54,638 bases of DNA from Gammaproteobacteria bacterium (GCA_025358295.1 JANYJY010000067.1:1-54638), one strand, 5' to 3'. Shown: positions 26,747 through 36,718, counted from the first letter of the stretch. Notes: a model not told the origin generated them from the letters alone. A program made the numbers and translations.

Positions 26747-27010
26747 TTATACCGGTCGGCGGTGGTATGCGAGGGTCTTATGTACTTCCTGGGGGTCCAG
26801 ACGTCCGTGGCAGACCAGGTCTCCGGCAAAAAACAGCACCGGAATCTTGTGGCCATAGCGCACTTTCGCCGCGGGGTCGGCATCGACGTCGAGCACATCC
26901 ACACCGAAGGGCTGCGCCTCGGCCAGCGCGGCAAGTTCGCTCAGCATCTCCTCGCAAAGGCCGCACCCGGAACGCGAGTACAGCAGGAAGCGTGGCGTGG
27001 CCCCCTGCAT
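26747..27010 (-). CDS. Glutaredoxin-like protein (DUF836 type)
   Basis: The 87-residue product has a thioredoxin fold with the redox motif SGCGLCEEM (CxxC, Cys16 and Cys19) and the cis-Pro region KIPVLFF near residues 55-61. Such short DUF836 proteins are commonly found next to lepA or rseB in Gammaproteobacteria. The role is probably thiol-disulfide exchange, with partner unknown. It starts four bases after rseB. Confidence 0.85.
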   Translation of the reverse strand: MQGATPRFLLYSRSGCGLCEEMLSELAALAEAQPFGVDVLDVDADPAAKVRYGHKIPVLFFAGDLVCHGRLDPQEVHKTLAYHRRPV

Positions 27011-27014
27011 GGAA

Positions 27015-28109
27015 TCAGCGGCTAGGGAGTTCGGCGACCCCGGAAGATTTGACGGCGTGAGCGATGAACTCCACGGTCTGCGCCGGCACTTCGCCCACCG
27101 CAGTCACCTGGTGGCCTTGAACCACGGTGGAATAGGCAAATCCCGATCCCACCCGCGCAAGCCCCTGCATAGGCGGTTCGGCGGTTGCGCTCGATGCAAC
27201 GTCCGGACCCGGCGCGGCGGCGACCGGCGCACCGGCGCCCGGCGCACCGGCGCCCGGCGCAGCGACCTGCGGCGCCTCGACGAATACCGATACGGTCGCC
27301 AACCCATCCGAGTACACCAAGTGAATGGCGGGCGCGCTTGCCCCGCCGATGGTCTGGGCGCCGGCCACGGTCAGGCGAAACCCCGGCGGCAGCTCGCTGG
27401 CTCGAAAGGCAGACAACTCTGGGGGTGTGGTGTCGTGCGAGGGGCCTTGGCGCACCCATCTCATGCCTTCGGTCCGCACCGCAGGCACAAGTTCACTGTC
27501 CGGAATGGTATCCGGCATGTCCAAGCGCGCGAAAAATATCTGTTCTATTACCTGGCCGCGCGAGTCGCAAAGCTGGGTCTTCAGTGGCATTGCGCTCTTC
27601 TCATCGAGCCAGAGCCGATATCCGAAACGGAATTGATCCTTGGGGTTCACGGCAATAACACGGGCTGTGCGCCCAAGAATGCGCGCCGACGGCAACAGCT
27701 CGATGCGATAAAACTCATCCACATCGGCGCCGAATTGCGGCAGCGACCCCAGAAACGGCCCATGGGCGGGCCTGGGTTGGACCAACACCGTATGTTGGTC
27801 GGGCAAATAACATGTCAATTCATCGTTATTGCGCACGAACTCGCGGCCGGATCCATCCAACGACTGCAGGCGCTCTGTCACCATGCCGGCACGCACGCGG
27901 TGCACGATGCGCATGGTCTCCACCCGGCCCTCGCTCAAGTGAAAGAAAGTGCCGTCGTAGTTGCGCGTGGTCAACGCACGATTCATTTTTTGCAGCCACT
28001 CGCGCGGATCCTCGGCGCCCAGGGAACGATGCGGCAGCGCGGCCAGCATAAGTCCGACTACGGCGCTCGGTATCAGCCAGTTTGCTCGATTGCGCGCGGT
28101 CGCCGTCAT
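27015..28109 (-). CDS. rseB: Sigma-E factor regulatory protein RseB/MucB
   Basis: RseB binds the periplasmic part of the anti-sigma factor RseA and protects it from DegS cleavage; it also senses lipopolysaccharide and mislocalised lipoproteins. The 364-residue product has a Sec signal peptide (WLIPSAVVGLMLAALPHRSLGA), the MucB N-terminal domain (NYDGTFFHLSEGRVETMRIVHRV) and a C-terminal domain beginning ELPPGFRL. The C-terminal domain is interrupted by an Ala/Pro/Gly-rich low-complexity insert near residues 275-300, coded partly by two exact 15-base repeats at 27226-27255. The start at 28109 overlaps the rseA stop (ATGA); the open frame further upstream is spurious. Confidence 0.92.
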   Translation of the reverse strand: MTATARNRANWLIPSAVVGLMLAALPHRSLGAEDPREWLQKMNRALTTRNYDGTFFHLSEGRVETMRIVHRVRAGMVTERLQSLDGSGREFVRNNDELTCYLPDQHTVLVQPRPAHGPFLGSLPQFGADVDEFYRIELLPSARILGRTARVIAVNPKDQFRFGYRLWLDEKSAMPLKTQLCDSRGQVIEQIFFARLDMPDTIPDSELVPAVRTEGMRWVRQGPSHDTTPPELSAFRASELPPGFRLTVAGAQTIGGASAPAIHLVYSDGLATVSVFVEAPQVAAPGAGAPGAGAPVAAAPGPDVASSATAEPPMQGLARVGSGFAYSTVVQGHQVTAVGEVPAQTVEFIAHAVKSSGVAELPSR

Positions 28110-28711
28110 GGAGCTGTGTGCGCCGCTTCGCTGGGCGCAGGCGGCGGCTCGGCCTCGATGAGCAGATCGGCCATGACCCCGCGTTGATCCAGGCCCGAGG
28201 AATAGCGGCTGTGCGCGAACACATAGTTGGTCAGGCGCGCGGGCGGCATGACCGAAGGCCCCACCACCGATGCGGCGGGAACGGTATAAGAGATGGCTTC
28301 GCGCGCCACGGGTTGAATCGGGGACGTGCTTTGCGCGGTGAGCGGCAATGCCGGACGCAAAACGGGCGCATCGGCGCGCTGCTGCAGAGCGACGACGGCC
28401 ACGGCTGCGACGCCCGCCGCCACCGCGGCGCCCGCGAACGGCCGCCACCAGCGCGACGCGCGCACCGCGGCGGGGTTGCCGTCGGCCGGCACCGCTTCAC
28501 CGTCAATGGCGTGATTGACGCGGTCGGCAAAGCCCTTGGCCATCAGGCTCAGACTGCCGCCGCGCACTGCCTCGCCGATCAGGGCATAGCGGCCAAAGCT
28601 TTCGCGCAACTCCGCATCGCGAGTTAGCCGTTTCAACAATAATTCGGTTTCTGAGTTGGGCAATTCCCCGTCGAGAAATGCCGAGACCTGTTCACGGATT
28701 TGTTCGCTCAT
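28106..28711 (-). CDS. rseA: Anti-sigma-E factor RseA/MucA
   Basis: The 201-residue product begins with the RseA/MucA cytoplasmic domain (SEQIREQVSAFLDGELPNSE, then LTRDAELRESFGRYALIGEA), which holds sigma-E at the membrane. One membrane helix follows near residues 93-110 (AGAAVAAGVAAVAVVAL), then a Pro/Ala-rich periplasmic tail. It lies between rpoE and rseB with 4-base overlaps on both sides (ATGA), as expected for balanced production of sigma factor and anti-sigma factor. Confidence 0.93.
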   Translation of the reverse strand: MSEQIREQVSAFLDGELPNSETELLLKRLTRDAELRESFGRYALIGEAVRGGSLSLMAKGFADRVNHAIDGEAVPADGNPAAVRASRWWRPFAGAAVAAGVAAVAVVALQQRADAPVLRPALPLTAQSTSPIQPVAREAISYTVPAASVVGPSVMPPARLTNYVFAHSRYSSGLDQRGVMADLLIEAEPPPAPSEAAHTAP

Positions 28712-29310
28712 GTGTCCTCAGGCCGACCTAGGCCGCCGTCGAAAATCGGTCGTAGTTTCTTGTCGATCGCCTCTCGCGCGCGAAATATTCGCGAGCGCAC
28801 GGTACCCACCGGACAGTCCATGGTTTGCGCGATATCCTCGTAACTCAATCCTTCCAGCTCGCGCAAGACAATCGCGGTGCGCAAGTCCTCGGGCAAATTC
28901 TCGATGGCGCGGTTCACCGTATCGCGAATCTCTTCGGTGAGCAGAAGTGCTTCCGGCGTCTCGGACTCGGCCAGCCGCGCATCCAGGTCGTATTGTTCGG
29001 GGTCCTGAAGGTCGAGATCGTAATCCATCGGACGGCGTTTGCTGGCAACCAGCGCGTTCTTGGCGGTGTTGATGGCGATTCTATACAGCCAGGTGTAGAA
29101 GGCGCTATCGCCGCGGAACGACTGCAGCGCCCGGTAGGCTTTCACGAAAGCCTCCTGTGCGATGTCTTCAGCCTCGGTTGCATCGTGGACGTAACGCATG
29201 ATCAGCTTCAGCACCTTGTGCTGGTACCGCAGGACCAACAAATCGAACGCAGCGCGTTCACCGCGCTGGACTCTCTCGACCAGTTTGAGGTCACTTTCCT
29301 CGACACTCAT
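28708..29310 (-). CDS. rpoE: RNA polymerase sigma-E factor (RpoE/AlgU)
   Basis: The 200-residue ECF sigma factor has region 2 (LRYQHKVLKLIMRYVHD, then EDIAQEAFVKAYRAL, then FYTWLYRIAINTAKN) and region 4 (LPEDLRTAIVLRELEG, then YEDIAQTMDCPVGTVRSRI). It is close to E. coli RpoE and Pseudomonas AlgU and directs the envelope-stress regulon. ATG 29310 is chosen because the family alignment starts there; TTG 29322 is less likely. A matching sigma-E promoter lies upstream at 29354-29379, so the gene is probably self-activated. Confidence 0.96.
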   Translation of the reverse strand: MSVEESDLKLVERVQRGERAAFDLLVLRYQHKVLKLIMRYVHDATEAEDIAQEAFVKAYRALQSFRGDSAFYTWLYRIAINTAKNALVASKRRPMDYDLDLQDPEQYDLDARLAESETPEALLLTEEIRDTVNRAIENLPEDLRTAIVLRELEGLSYEDIAQTMDCPVGTVRSRIFRAREAIDKKLRPIFDGGLGRPEDT

Positions 29311-29353
29311 GCGTGATCCCAAACCGGCGAGCTCACTGCCCAGCCTGCCGCGA

Positions 29354-29379
29354 TAGACCGGCGGCCGAAGGAAAAGTTC
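29354..29379 (-). promoter_or_regulatory. Sigma-E-type promoter for rpoE-rseA-rseB
   Basis: On the minus strand GAACTT (29379-29374) is separated by exactly 16 bases from TCTA (29357-29354). This fits the sigma-E consensus of a GAACTT -35 element and a TCTGA-like -10 element. Transcription would start near 29346, about 36 bases before the rpoE ATG. Self-activation of rpoE by this class of promoter is established in E. coli and Pseudomonas. Confidence 0.7.
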
Positions 29380-29456
29380 GACAAATTCCGCGACGAATTG
29401 GATTTAAACGTGACTTTGCGCACAGGCGTGGGATTCTAGCAGCGCGCGGGGCCGTG

Positions 29457-29723
29457 TTACCGGTCGGTGCTACCGGTTATTCGCGCGATCAGCGCGACGA
29501 ACTCTGCCGGAGGCAGTTGCTGGCCGAGGCAGTATCCGTACAAAGCCGTGTCCTCCGTCTCCAGCAGCCGCAGGAACGCGTCTTGTTCCGGTTTCGAGGC
29601 GCCGCGGAAGCGCTCTGCCACATAACGCTCCAATAAAACATCGAGCTCCTTCATCCCGCGGCGGCAGCGCCAGCGCAGTTTGCCGAGGTCGCGGTCCTCT
29701 GCGGCCGGCGGCGGAGCAACCAT
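29457..29723 (-). CDS. sdhE: FAD assembly factor SdhE
   Basis: SdhE (YgfY/CptB, SDHAF2 family) promotes covalent attachment of FAD to SdhA. The 88-residue product has the key RGxxE motif as RRGMKELD near residues 22-29, then DVLLERYV and the C-terminal DTALYGYCLG. ATG 29723 shares its A with the sdhB TGA stop (TGATG), so translation is coupled. It is the last gene of the sdh operon. Confidence 0.93.
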   Translation of the reverse strand: MVAPPPAAEDRDLGKLRWRCRRGMKELDVLLERYVAERFRGASKPEQDAFLRLLETEDTALYGYCLGQQLPPAEFVALIARITGSTDR

Positions 29724-30508
29724 CAATAACGGCGATGGGCCATCATTTGCTTGATCTCGCCGATCGCCTTGGCCGGATTGAGATCCTTCGGACAAGCCTC
29801 GGTGCAATTCATGATGGTGTGACAGCGGTACAGGCGAAACGGATCTTCGAGGTAGTCCAACCGCTCGCCCGCCGCCTCATCGCGGCTGTCGACGATCCAA
29901 CGATAGGCCGCCAGCAGTGCGGCGGGACCCAGGTAACGGTCGCTGTTCCACCAATAGCTCGGACAACTGGTCGAACAACAGGCGCACAGGATGCATGCCG
30001 AGGGCCGGTCGACTTTTTCCTGATCTTCCTTGGACTGCAGGCGCTCGCCGTCGGGCGGCGCCGGGGTGCGGGTTTGCAGCCAGGGTTTGATCGACGCATA
30101 TTGAGCATAGAAATTCGTGAGGTCCGGGACCAGATCCTTGATGACCGGCATATGCGGCAAGGGGTAGATCTTGATGTCGTGCTTGACGTCGGCGCACGCA
30201 CTGATGCAAGCCAGCCCATTCTTGCCATCGATGTTCATGGCGCACGAGCCGCAGATTCCTTCACGGCATGAGCGGCGAAAGCTCAATGTCGAATCAACCT
30301 CATTCTTGATCTTGATGAGGGCATCCAAGATCATCGGCCCGCAGGCATCCATATCGACTTCGTAGCTGTCGAGACGCGGGTTTTCGGTCGAGTCCGGATC
30401 GAAGCGGTAGATCTTGAACACACGGACATTCTTGGCGCCTGCCGCAGCCTTGAACACGCGGCCGTCCTTGCGCACTTTCGAATTGGCGGGAAGCGAGAAT
30501 TCAGCCAT
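29723..30508 (-). CDS. sdhB: Succinate dehydrogenase iron-sulfur subunit
   Basis: SdhB carries electrons from the flavin to quinone through three Fe-S clusters. The 261-residue product has the 2Fe-2S motif [13 protein letters not shown] near residues 81-93, the 4Fe-4S motif [12 protein letters not shown] near 173 and the 3Fe-4S Cys in [17 protein letters not shown] near 230. ATG 30508 has GAGGA seven bases upstream; the family usually starts here. Confidence 0.97.
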   Translation of the reverse strand: MAEFSLPANSKVRKDGRVFKAAAGAKNVRVFKIYRFDPDSTENPRLDSYEVDMDACGPMILDALIKIKNEVDSTLSFRRSCREGICGSCAMNIDGKNGLACISACADVKHDIKIYPLPHMPVIKDLVPDLTNFYAQYASIKPWLQTRTPAPPDGERLQSKEDQEKVDRPSACILCACCSTSCPSYWWNSDRYLGPAALLAAYRWIVDSRDEAAGERLDYLEDPFRLYRCHTIMNCTEACPKDLNPAKAIGEIKQMMAHRRY

Positions 30509-30533
30509 CAAAGATCCTCAGTGGTCCGCGTCG

Positions 30534-32315
30534 TCAGTAAGTTCGAGCTTTCGGCGGAATTGTTTGCGCGTCGTCGGTCAGGGTATGCAGATGCACAGGC
30601 CGATAGTCGAACCGGGTGGCGCCGTTCGCCGCGACCCAGCAAAGCGAATGTTTCATCCAATTCTGATCGTCGCGGTCGGGAAAATCCTCACGCGCCTGTG
30701 CGCCGCGGCTCTCCTTGCGATTCTCAGCCGAATGCAGGGTCGCCACCGCCTGCCCCAATAGATTGTCGAGTTCCAAAGTCTCGATGAGATCGGTATTCCA
30801 AACCAACGAACGGTCGGTGACTTGGACATCGGCAAAAGACGCGAAAACTTCCGCGAGCTTGCGCTTGCCGTCATTCAAGGTCTCGCCGGTGCGAAATACG
30901 GCGGCATCGTTTTGCATGACGCGCTGCATGTTCAAGCGAATGTCGGCCGTGCGCAGGGCACCCTTGGCATAACGAAACTTATCCAAGCGCGCGAGCGCGG
31001 CGTCGGTGGCGTCAGCCTTGAGCGCGCGGTGCGCCGTGCCCTTCTTGACGATGCGTGCGCAATGACGCGCCGCCTCGCGGCCGAACACCACCAAATCGAG
31101 CAGCGAATTGGAGCCCAAACGGTTGGCGCCATGCACCGAGACGCAGGCGGCTTCGCCCACCGCCATGAGTCCGCGGACCACGGTGTCGGAACCGGCCGCG
31201 CGGGTCACAGCCTCGCCATGCACATTGCACGGGATTCCCCCCATATTGTAGTGCACCGTCGGCAACACGGGTATCGGTTCCTTGTTAACGTCCACGCCGG
31301 CGAATATTCGCGCCGTCTCCGCTATCCCGGGCAATCGCTCCTTGATCACCGCCGGCCCCAAGTGTTCCAAATGCAGATCGATGTGATCCTTCAGCGCGCC
31401 CACGCCGCGGCCCTCGCGCACTTCGACCGTCATGGCGCGGCTGACGACGTCGCGCGACGCCAAGTCCTTGGCATTCGGCGCATAGCGCTCCATGAAGCGC
31501 TCGCCGGACGAGTTCGTTAAGTAGCCGCCCTCGCCGCGAGACCCCTCGGTGATCAGGCAACCGGCACCGTAGATGCCCGTCGGGTGAAATTGAACGAACT
31601 CCATGTCTTGCAGCGGCAAGCCTGCGCGTAGCGCCATGCCGCCGCCGTCGCCCGTGCAGGTGTGGGCCGACGTGCAGGAAAACCAGGCGCGGCCGTAGCC
31701 GCCGGTCGCCACGATCACCATGTGAGCGCGAAATCGATGCAGGCTGCCGTCGGACATATCGAGCGCTATCACGCCGCGGCATTCGCCGTCTTCCATGATG
31801 AGGTCGAGTGCGAAGTACTCGATGAAAAAACTCGCCTCGTGTTTCAGCGACTGCTGATACAGAGTGTGCAACATCGCATGACCGGTGCGATCCGCCGCGG
31901 CACAGGTGCGCTGTGCGATGCCCTTGCCGAAGTGCGTGGTCATGCCGCCGAACGGGCGTTGATAAATCTTACCGTCCTCGGTGCGCGAAAACGGCACGCC
32001 GTAGTGCTCCAACTCGATGACCGCGCCGGGCGCCTCCTTGCACATGAACTCGATGGCGTCTTGGTCGCCGAGCCAATCCGAGCCCTTCACGGTGTCATAC
32101 ATATGCCAGCGCCAATCATCGGCGCCCATATTGCCGAGCGCCGCGGAGATTCCGCCCTGCGCCGCGACCGTATGACTGCGGGTGGGAAACACCTTGGTCA
32201 AGCACGCAGTCGACAAACCCGCCTCGGCAAGGCCGAAGGTGGCGCGCAACCCCGCGCCTCCCGCGCCGACTACGACCACATCGTAGGTGTGGTCGATCAA
32301 TTTATATTCGCTCAT
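30534..32315 (-). CDS. sdhA: Succinate dehydrogenase flavoprotein subunit
   Basis: SdhA oxidises succinate to fumarate using covalent FAD. The 593-residue product has the dinucleotide fold [12 protein letters not shown] near residues 13-24, the FAD-attachment His in SHTVAAQGG near 45, [11 protein letters not shown] near 245, the catalytic Arg region [15 protein letters not shown] near 270-285 and [14 protein letters not shown] near 390. ATG 32315 is chosen by homology; the open frame upstream is not conserved. sdhD ends 4 bases upstream. Confidence 0.97.
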   Translation of the reverse strand: MSEYKLIDHTYDVVVVGAGGAGLRATFGLAEAGLSTACLTKVFPTRSHTVAAQGGISAALGNMGADDWRWHMYDTVKGSDWLGDQDAIEFMCKEAPGAVIELEHYGVPFSRTEDGKIYQRPFGGMTTHFGKGIAQRTCAAADRTGHAMLHTLYQQSLKHEASFFIEYFALDLIMEDGECRGVIALDMSDGSLHRFRAHMVIVATGGYGRAWFSCTSAHTCTGDGGGMALRAGLPLQDMEFVQFHPTGIYGAGCLITEGSRGEGGYLTNSSGERFMERYAPNAKDLASRDVVSRAMTVEVREGRGVGALKDHIDLHLEHLGPAVIKERLPGIAETARIFAGVDVNKEPIPVLPTVHYNMGGIPCNVHGEAVTRAAGSDTVVRGLMAVGEAACVSVHGANRLGSNSLLDLVVFGREAARHCARIVKKGTAHRALKADATDAALARLDKFRYAKGALRTADIRLNMQRVMQNDAAVFRTGETLNDGKRKLAEVFASFADVQVTDRSLVWNTDLIETLELDNLLGQAVATLHSAENRKESRGAQAREDFPDRDDQNWMKHSLCWVAANGATRFDYRPVHLHTLTDDAQTIPPKARTY

Positions 32316-32319
32316 AACT

Positions 32320-32700
32320 CTAGGATCCGAACGCGACGCGCAAAATCGCAAATATGCTCGCGCCGCCAACAAGCACATACAGGAATCGCAACGACAACAG
32401 CGACAATAGTTTCGCACCGGCGGAGTGCATGTAATCTTCAACGACCACGGTGGTTCCGAGGTAGGAGTGATACGTCAATACAGCAACCAACAGCACGGCT
32501 AAAAATCCGCTCAACGGAAACGACAGCCAGGTTCTGACCGTGACGTAGTCGAGAGCCGGCAGGCTCAGCAATGAGAAAAAGAACCACAGCGTCAGGGGAA
32601 TCAGCGCCACGGCGCTGACGCGCTGAGCCCACCAATGTCCGGTGCCGTCTTTGGCCGACCCCATGCCCAGCACTCGTCCCAAAGGGCTGCGCAGGCTCAT
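32320..32700 (-). CDS. sdhD: Succinate dehydrogenase membrane anchor subunit SdhD
   Basis: The 126-residue product has three membrane helices (near residues 30-47, 58-80 and 97-118) and the haem/quinone-site region [17 protein letters not shown], which carries the expected His. It anchors SdhAB with SdhC. ATG 32700 overlaps the sdhC stop (ATGA). Confidence 0.9.
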   Translation of the reverse strand: MSLRSPLGRVLGMGSAKDGTGHWWAQRVSAVALIPLTLWFFFSLLSLPALDYVTVRTWLSFPLSGFLAVLLVAVLTYHSYLGTTVVVEDYMHSAGAKLLSLLSLRFLYVLVGGASIFAILRVAFGS

Positions 32701-33086
32701 GGTGTCAAACGCCAGATCAGCGCCCATACGCACACGGTCAATCCCGTTGCACCGAGCACCGCGAACCATCCGCTCAAGTGGCGCTGCGTGCGCTCGAAAC
32801 CGTAGCCCACGTCCCAGAACAGATGACGCATGCCGTTTAAAAGGTGGTAGAGAAAAGCAAAGGTCCAACCGATCAGGACGATGAGCCCCACAGGACTCGC
32901 AAACATCCTGATCGCCGTGGCATAGCTTTGTTGCCCGCCGGCCAGCGATACCAGCCAATAGCAAAGCGCAAGCAAGCCAACCGCGAGGCCCACGCCGGTC
33001 AATCGATGCAGTATCGACAGGCTATTGCCGATCTGCCAGCGGTACACCTGCAGATGAGGGGAAATCGGACGCTCGCGGGCAGGCAT
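32697..33086 (-). CDS. sdhC: Succinate dehydrogenase cytochrome b556 subunit SdhC
   Basis: The 129-residue product begins RPISPHLQVYRWQIGNSLSILHRLTG, the SdhC signature with the Ser and Arg of the quinone site, followed by three membrane helices and the haem-ligand region FLYHLLNGMRHLFWD. Two ATGs in tandem (33089 and 33086) follow AGGAG; 33086 gives the better five-base spacing. The frame is open further upstream without homology. Confidence 0.93.
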   Translation of the reverse strand: MPARERPISPHLQVYRWQIGNSLSILHRLTGVGLAVGLLALCYWLVSLAGGQQSYATAIRMFASPVGLIVLIGWTFAFLYHLLNGMRHLFWDVGYGFERTQRHLSGWFAVLGATGLTVCVWALIWRLTP

Positions 33087-33126
33087 CATCGCTCCTGGCG
33101 ACTTAGTATTGAAGTATGGGGCATGG

Positions 33127-33303
33127 TCAAAAATCGATGCAGCGGCCGCGCAGCTCCCAATCACCGAAGCGCGTCGGCTCCGGTCCGTCACGACCGCCTA
33201 CCTCGCGTGCAACGGCCGCCGGAGCGGGAACCGCAGCAGGTTCAAGGCCCGCTTCGGGCTTGGGCAAAGGCTGGAATTGGAGCGGATCTGCGGGATGCGT
33301 CAT
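33127..33303 (-). CDS. DUF1674 protein, SDHAF4-like succinate dehydrogenase assembly factor
   Basis: The 58-codon frame runs from ATG 33303 to TGA 33127. After a Pro/Ala-rich N-terminus the C-terminal 19 residues GPEPTRFGDWELRGRCIDF match the DUF1674 signature (GPEPTRYGDWE..GR..DF). That family includes mitochondrial SDHAF4, which binds flavinylated SdhA before it joins SdhB. It lies 40 bases upstream of sdhC in the same direction, behind a TATAAT promoter, so it is the first gene of the sdh operon. A weak AGG precedes the ATG. The product is too short for ordinary ORF cut-offs. Confidence 0.88.
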   Translation of the reverse strand: MTHPADPLQFQPLPKPEAGLEPAAVPAPAAVAREVGGRDGPEPTRFGDWELRGRCIDF

Positions 33304-33333
33304 CAGGACCTAAAGTTTGCCAGAAAACGTCCC

Positions 33334-33362
33334 ATTATAAACCCTTGATTCGTTCAATTCAG
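33334..33362 (-). promoter_or_regulatory. Sigma-70-type promoter of the DUF1674-sdhCDAB-sdhE operon
   Basis: On the minus strand a perfect TATAAT (33339-33334) lies 17 bases downstream of CTGAAT (33362-33357), a weak -35 hexamer. Transcription would begin near 33327, about 24 bases before the DUF1674 ATG. Confidence 0.6.
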
Positions 33363-33442
33363 TGCTCGCACCCTCCCCGAGTCGAGCTTCGGAGCGTTCC
33401 ACGTGTGCAGGTGGCGGAAGCGCAGGGTTGACATCCCGCAAA

Positions 33443-34399
33443 ATGTACCCACTTTATAGCGTGATGACCACTGATGTGTCCCGCCGATCCGGCCGCCTAT
33501 CTCATTTGGGGATATTGCGATTCACCGGCGCCGATTCGTTGACTTTTCTGCAGGGTCAGGTGTCGAACGATACTCGCCGCCTCGCTCAGGGCGAAGGCGT
33601 GCTGGCCGCCTACTCGAGTCCTCAAGGGCGCGTACTGGCGCTGCTGCACCTGCTGCCTCATGCCGGCGGCATCGTCGCAGTGCTGCCGCGCGAACTGGTG
33701 CTGCCGACCTTGGAAGCGTTGCGCAAATTCGTGCTGCGCGCCAAAGTGAAAATTGACGATGCCAGCGACGCCCTCAGCGTCAACGGCGTCAGCGGCGGGC
33801 AGCTGCCACGGTCGACCGGTATCGAACTCCCGCCGGCCGGCAACGCCTGCGTAGAAAACGACGGCATCGGCATAGCCGGCGTGAATCACAGTCCGGGCCG
33901 GTACTGGATCATTGGCGCCGCAGAAAAAATCCAGCAGCACGGCCTGGCCGGCGATCCTGCGCAAGCCGCGCACTTCGAACATGATTGGCGTCTCGCGGAC
34001 ATTCGTGCAGGCCTGCCGCAAATATATCTCAGTACTCGCGAGACCTTCGTCGCGCAGATGCTGAATCTCGATTTACTGGACGGCATCAGCTTTACCAAGG
34101 GTTGCTATACCGGACAGGAAATTATCGCGCGCACTCAACATCTGGGCCGCATCAAGCGGCGGCTATACCGGCTGCAATTGCCGCCCGGTGAATGGCAGGT
34201 CGGCCAGGCCCTGCGCCTGACCGACGGCCGCGCGGGAAAGTTGACCGAAGTCGTTCGGCATGGCGGCGGCAGCGAAGCGCTGGCCGTGCTCAATGTACAA
34301 GCAGGCACGCCTGTTGCCGAAGGCGCGTCTGCAGAGGGTGACGCGGCGCTCGCTGCACCGGTGGCGGCATCCGAGCTGCCCCTGCCCTACACGCTCTGA
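33443..34399 (+). CDS. ygfZ: YgfZ/GcvT-like folate-binding protein
   Basis: YgfZ is a tetrahydrofolate-binding protein needed for Fe-S enzymes such as MiaB. The 318-residue product has [18 protein letters not shown] near residues 25-42 and the hallmark [13 protein letters not shown] near 219. The gene lies divergently from the sdh operon, as ygfZ does from sdhE (ygfY) in many Gammaproteobacteria. The start is uncertain: ATG 33443, GTG 33461 and ATG 33464 are all in frame and none has a good ribosome binding site. TTGACA at 33428-33433 near TTTATA suggests a promoter very close to the start. Confidence 0.92.
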   Translation: MYPLYSVMTTDVSRRSGRLSHLGILRFTGADSLTFLQGQVSNDTRRLAQGEGVLAAYSSPQGRVLALLHLLPHAGGIVAVLPRELVLPTLEALRKFVLRAKVKIDDASDALSVNGVSGGQLPRSTGIELPPAGNACVENDGIGIAGVNHSPGRYWIIGAAEKIQQHGLAGDPAQAAHFEHDWRLADIRAGLPQIYLSTRETFVAQMLNLDLLDGISFTKGCYTGQEIIARTQHLGRIKRRLYRLQLPPGEWQVGQALRLTDGRAGKLTEVVRHGGGSEALAVLNVQAGTPVAEGASAEGDAALAAPVAASELPLPYTL

Positions 34400-34404
34400 T
34401 CCCG

Positions 34405-35214
34405 CTACAGATCGATGATGTCGATGGCCTCGGCGTCAAGCCTCTCGCCGAGAAATGCGCTTCCCACCCGCGCGAAACGCGCTGCCCCGTCGGTGGCGAG
34501 CCACGCCACGGCGCCGCGTGTACCCACGCGTGCGGAATTGCCCCCGACCAGCTGCAGCACGGCGGCAGCGGTGATCGTGGCCGAGTCGACGATGTTCACG
34601 TGCCGTGGCAGTACCGCCCGGATGGCTGTCGCAAGCGCCGGGAAATGCGTGCATCCCAGCACCAAGGTATCCGGCGCGCCCGCATTCTGGAAAATCGGAT
34701 CCAGATAGCGGCTCGCGACCGCCTCCGCGATCGGGCCTTCGGTCCAACCCTCTTCCGCCATCGATACGAACAAGGAACACGCCCGTGACGTGACGCGCGC
34801 GGCGGGATTCAGCCGGTGTATTGCCGTTTGATACGCTCCGCCACTGATCGTGCCCTCGGTCCCGATGACGGCAATGTGTTGTGTGGCCGACGCGGCCACC
34901 GCTGCGGCCGCGCCCGGCTCGACGACGCCGATGACAGGCAATGTCGGATGGTGCTCGCGCAGTGCGCCGAGCGCCGACGCGGACGCAGTATTACACGCAA
35001 CCACCAGGCAACGGACGCGCCGCTTGATCAAGGCGTCCGCGCACTGCAGGGAGTAGCGCACGACGGTCTCGGCGCTCTTGGTGCCGTAAGGCAGCCGCGC
35101 GGTATCGCCCAAATAAATGAAATTCTCGGCCGGCATGGCCGCGCGCAGCGCGCGCAATACCGTCAACCCGCCTACGCCGGAGTCGAACACTCCGATCGGC
35201 TTGCTCTCATTCAA
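34405..35214 (-). CDS. murI: Glutamate racemase
   Basis: MurI makes D-glutamate for peptidoglycan. The 269-residue product has [13 protein letters not shown] near residues 8-20, the two catalytic Cys in [11 protein letters not shown] near 73 and LGCTHFPAL near 186, and Asp/Glu pairs typical of the fold. The only start that keeps the conserved N-terminus is TTG 35214, which overlaps the lysS stop as TTGA; an ATG at 35210 is in the wrong frame. It is convergent with ygfZ, only five bases away. Confidence 0.95.
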   Translation of the reverse strand: MNESKPIGVFDSGVGGLTVLRALRAAMPAENFIYLGDTARLPYGTKSAETVVRYSLQCADALIKRRVRCLVVACNTASASALGALREHHPTLPVIGVVEPGAAAAVAASATQHIAVIGTEGTISGGAYQTAIHRLNPAARVTSRACSLFVSMAEEGWTEGPIAEAVASRYLDPIFQNAGAPDTLVLGCTHFPALATAIRAVLPRHVNIVDSATITAAAVLQLVGGNSARVGTRGAVAWLATDGAARFARVGSAFLGERLDAEAIDIIDL

Positions 35215-36695
35215 AACTCGGGCCGCATATGGGGAAACAGCAGCACGTCGCGAATCGATGGCGAATTCGTGTACAGCATGACCATCCGGTCGACACCCAG
35301 CCCAAGTCCGGCGGTGGGCGGCATGCCGTATTCCAATGCCCGCACATAATCGGCATCGTAGTACATGGCTTCCTCGTCGCCGGCGTCCTTGCGTTCGACC
35401 TGATCCTTGAAGCGTTGGGCCTGATCCTCAGCGTCGTTCAACTCCGAGAATCCGTTGGCAAGCTCGCGGCCTCCGACGAAGAATTCCCAGCGATCCGTTA
35501 TGAAAGGATCCGCATCGTTGCGCCGCGACAGCGGCGATACTTCCGCCGGATACGCATAGGCGAACGTCGGCTGCACCAGGGTGTGCTCGCCCGTCCTCTC
35601 GAATATCTCGATTTGCAGCTTGCCGGGACCGTCGCCGGCCTTGTAGGGAATTTTCATGTAATCGCACACCCGCCGCAGATACGCCGCGTCGCGCAGCGAC
35701 ATGGGGTCCAAGTCGGGAGTGTTGGCCAGGATGATGTCTTCTATGCTCCTGCGGGCGAAACTCTGCGATAAATCGATCTCGGTGCCCTGATAATTGAGCT
35801 TGCGCGAGCCCAGCAGGGTGTCGGCGAGGCCTTGGAACAAAGCCTCGATCATCTCCATCAGATCGCTGTAGTCCGCATACGCCTGATACAGCTCGAGCAT
35901 CGTGAATTCGGGGTTGTGCTGCGTTGAGACCCCTTCATTGCGGAAGTTCCGGTTGATCTCGTAGACGCGCTCGAAACCGCCGACAGTGAGCCGCTTTAAA
36001 TACAATTCAGGCGCGATGCGCAGATACATCTGCACATCGAGCGCATTGTGATGAGTTTTGAAGGGACGCGCGGCGGCGCCGCCGGGGATAGGGTGCAGCA
36101 TCGGCGTTTCGACTTCCAGGAATCCGCGTGCATCGAGAAAGGCGCGCAGGTAGCGCACGATTCGCGAACGGGTCTCGAACACCCGCCGGCTCTCCTCGTT
36201 CATGATCAAATCGACATAGCGCCGCCGGTAACGCATCTCGGTATCGGCGATACCGTGCCACTTATCCGGCAGCGGCCGCAGCGACTTGGTCAGCAATACC
36301 AAACGCTCCACCCGCACGGACAACTCGTCGGTCTTGGTTCGGAACAAGGTGCCTTCCACACCGATCACATCGCCGACATCCCAAGTCTTAAACTCATCGT
36401 AAACCTCGCCCAGTGCCTGCTGCTGCAGAAACACTTGAATTGCACCGCTCGAATCCTCGAGCTTCGCGAAGCTTGCTTTGCCCATGACGCGCTTGGCGCG
36501 CATCCTTCCCGCCACCTTGACCCGAACCGGAGTCGCCTCAAGCACGGCGGCGCTCTTTGCACCGTACGCGTTCAATATATCGGCGGCCAAGGCATCGCGG
36601 CGGAAGTCGTTCGGAAAGGCAATGCCGCGCTCGCGTAATTTCGCAAGTTTCGCACGCCGCTCGGCGATCAAATGGTTGTCTTCGTTGTCGCTCAT
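35211..36695 (-). CDS. lysS: Lysyl-tRNA synthetase, class II
   Basis: The 494-residue product has an N-terminal OB-fold anticodon-binding domain (residues about 60-150) and the class II motifs: motif 1 near 180-208, motif 2 [18 protein letters not shown] near 257 and motif 3 [12 protein letters not shown] near 466. The length matches the family. prfB ends 23 bases upstream; prfB-lysS is a conserved pair. Confidence 0.97.
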   Translation of the reverse strand: MSDNEDNHLIAERRAKLAKLRERGIAFPNDFRRDALAADILNAYGAKSAAVLEATPVRVKVAGRMRAKRVMGKASFAKLEDSSGAIQVFLQQQALGEVYDEFKTWDVGDVIGVEGTLFRTKTDELSVRVERLVLLTKSLRPLPDKWHGIADTEMRYRRRYVDLIMNEESRRVFETRSRIVRYLRAFLDARGFLEVETPMLHPIPGGAAARPFKTHHNALDVQMYLRIAPELYLKRLTVGGFERVYEINRNFRNEGVSTQHNPEFTMLELYQAYADYSDLMEMIEALFQGLADTLLGSRKLNYQGTEIDLSQSFARRSIEDIILANTPDLDPMSLRDAAYLRRVCDYMKIPYKAGDGPGKLQIEIFERTGEHTLVQPTFAYAYPAEVSPLSRRNDADPFITDRWEFFVGGRELANGFSELNDAEDQAQRFKDQVERKDAGDEEAMYYDADYVRALEYGMPPTAGLGLGVDRMVMLYTNSPSIRDVLLFPHMRPEF

Positions 36696-36718
36696 AATCG
36701 CAGGCTCATTCGCTTTGG

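Noticed and set aside
27226-27255. Two exact 15-base repeats inside rseB
   Set aside because: They code part of an Ala/Pro/Gly linker, and two copies of a GC-rich unit in such a linker are unremarkable.
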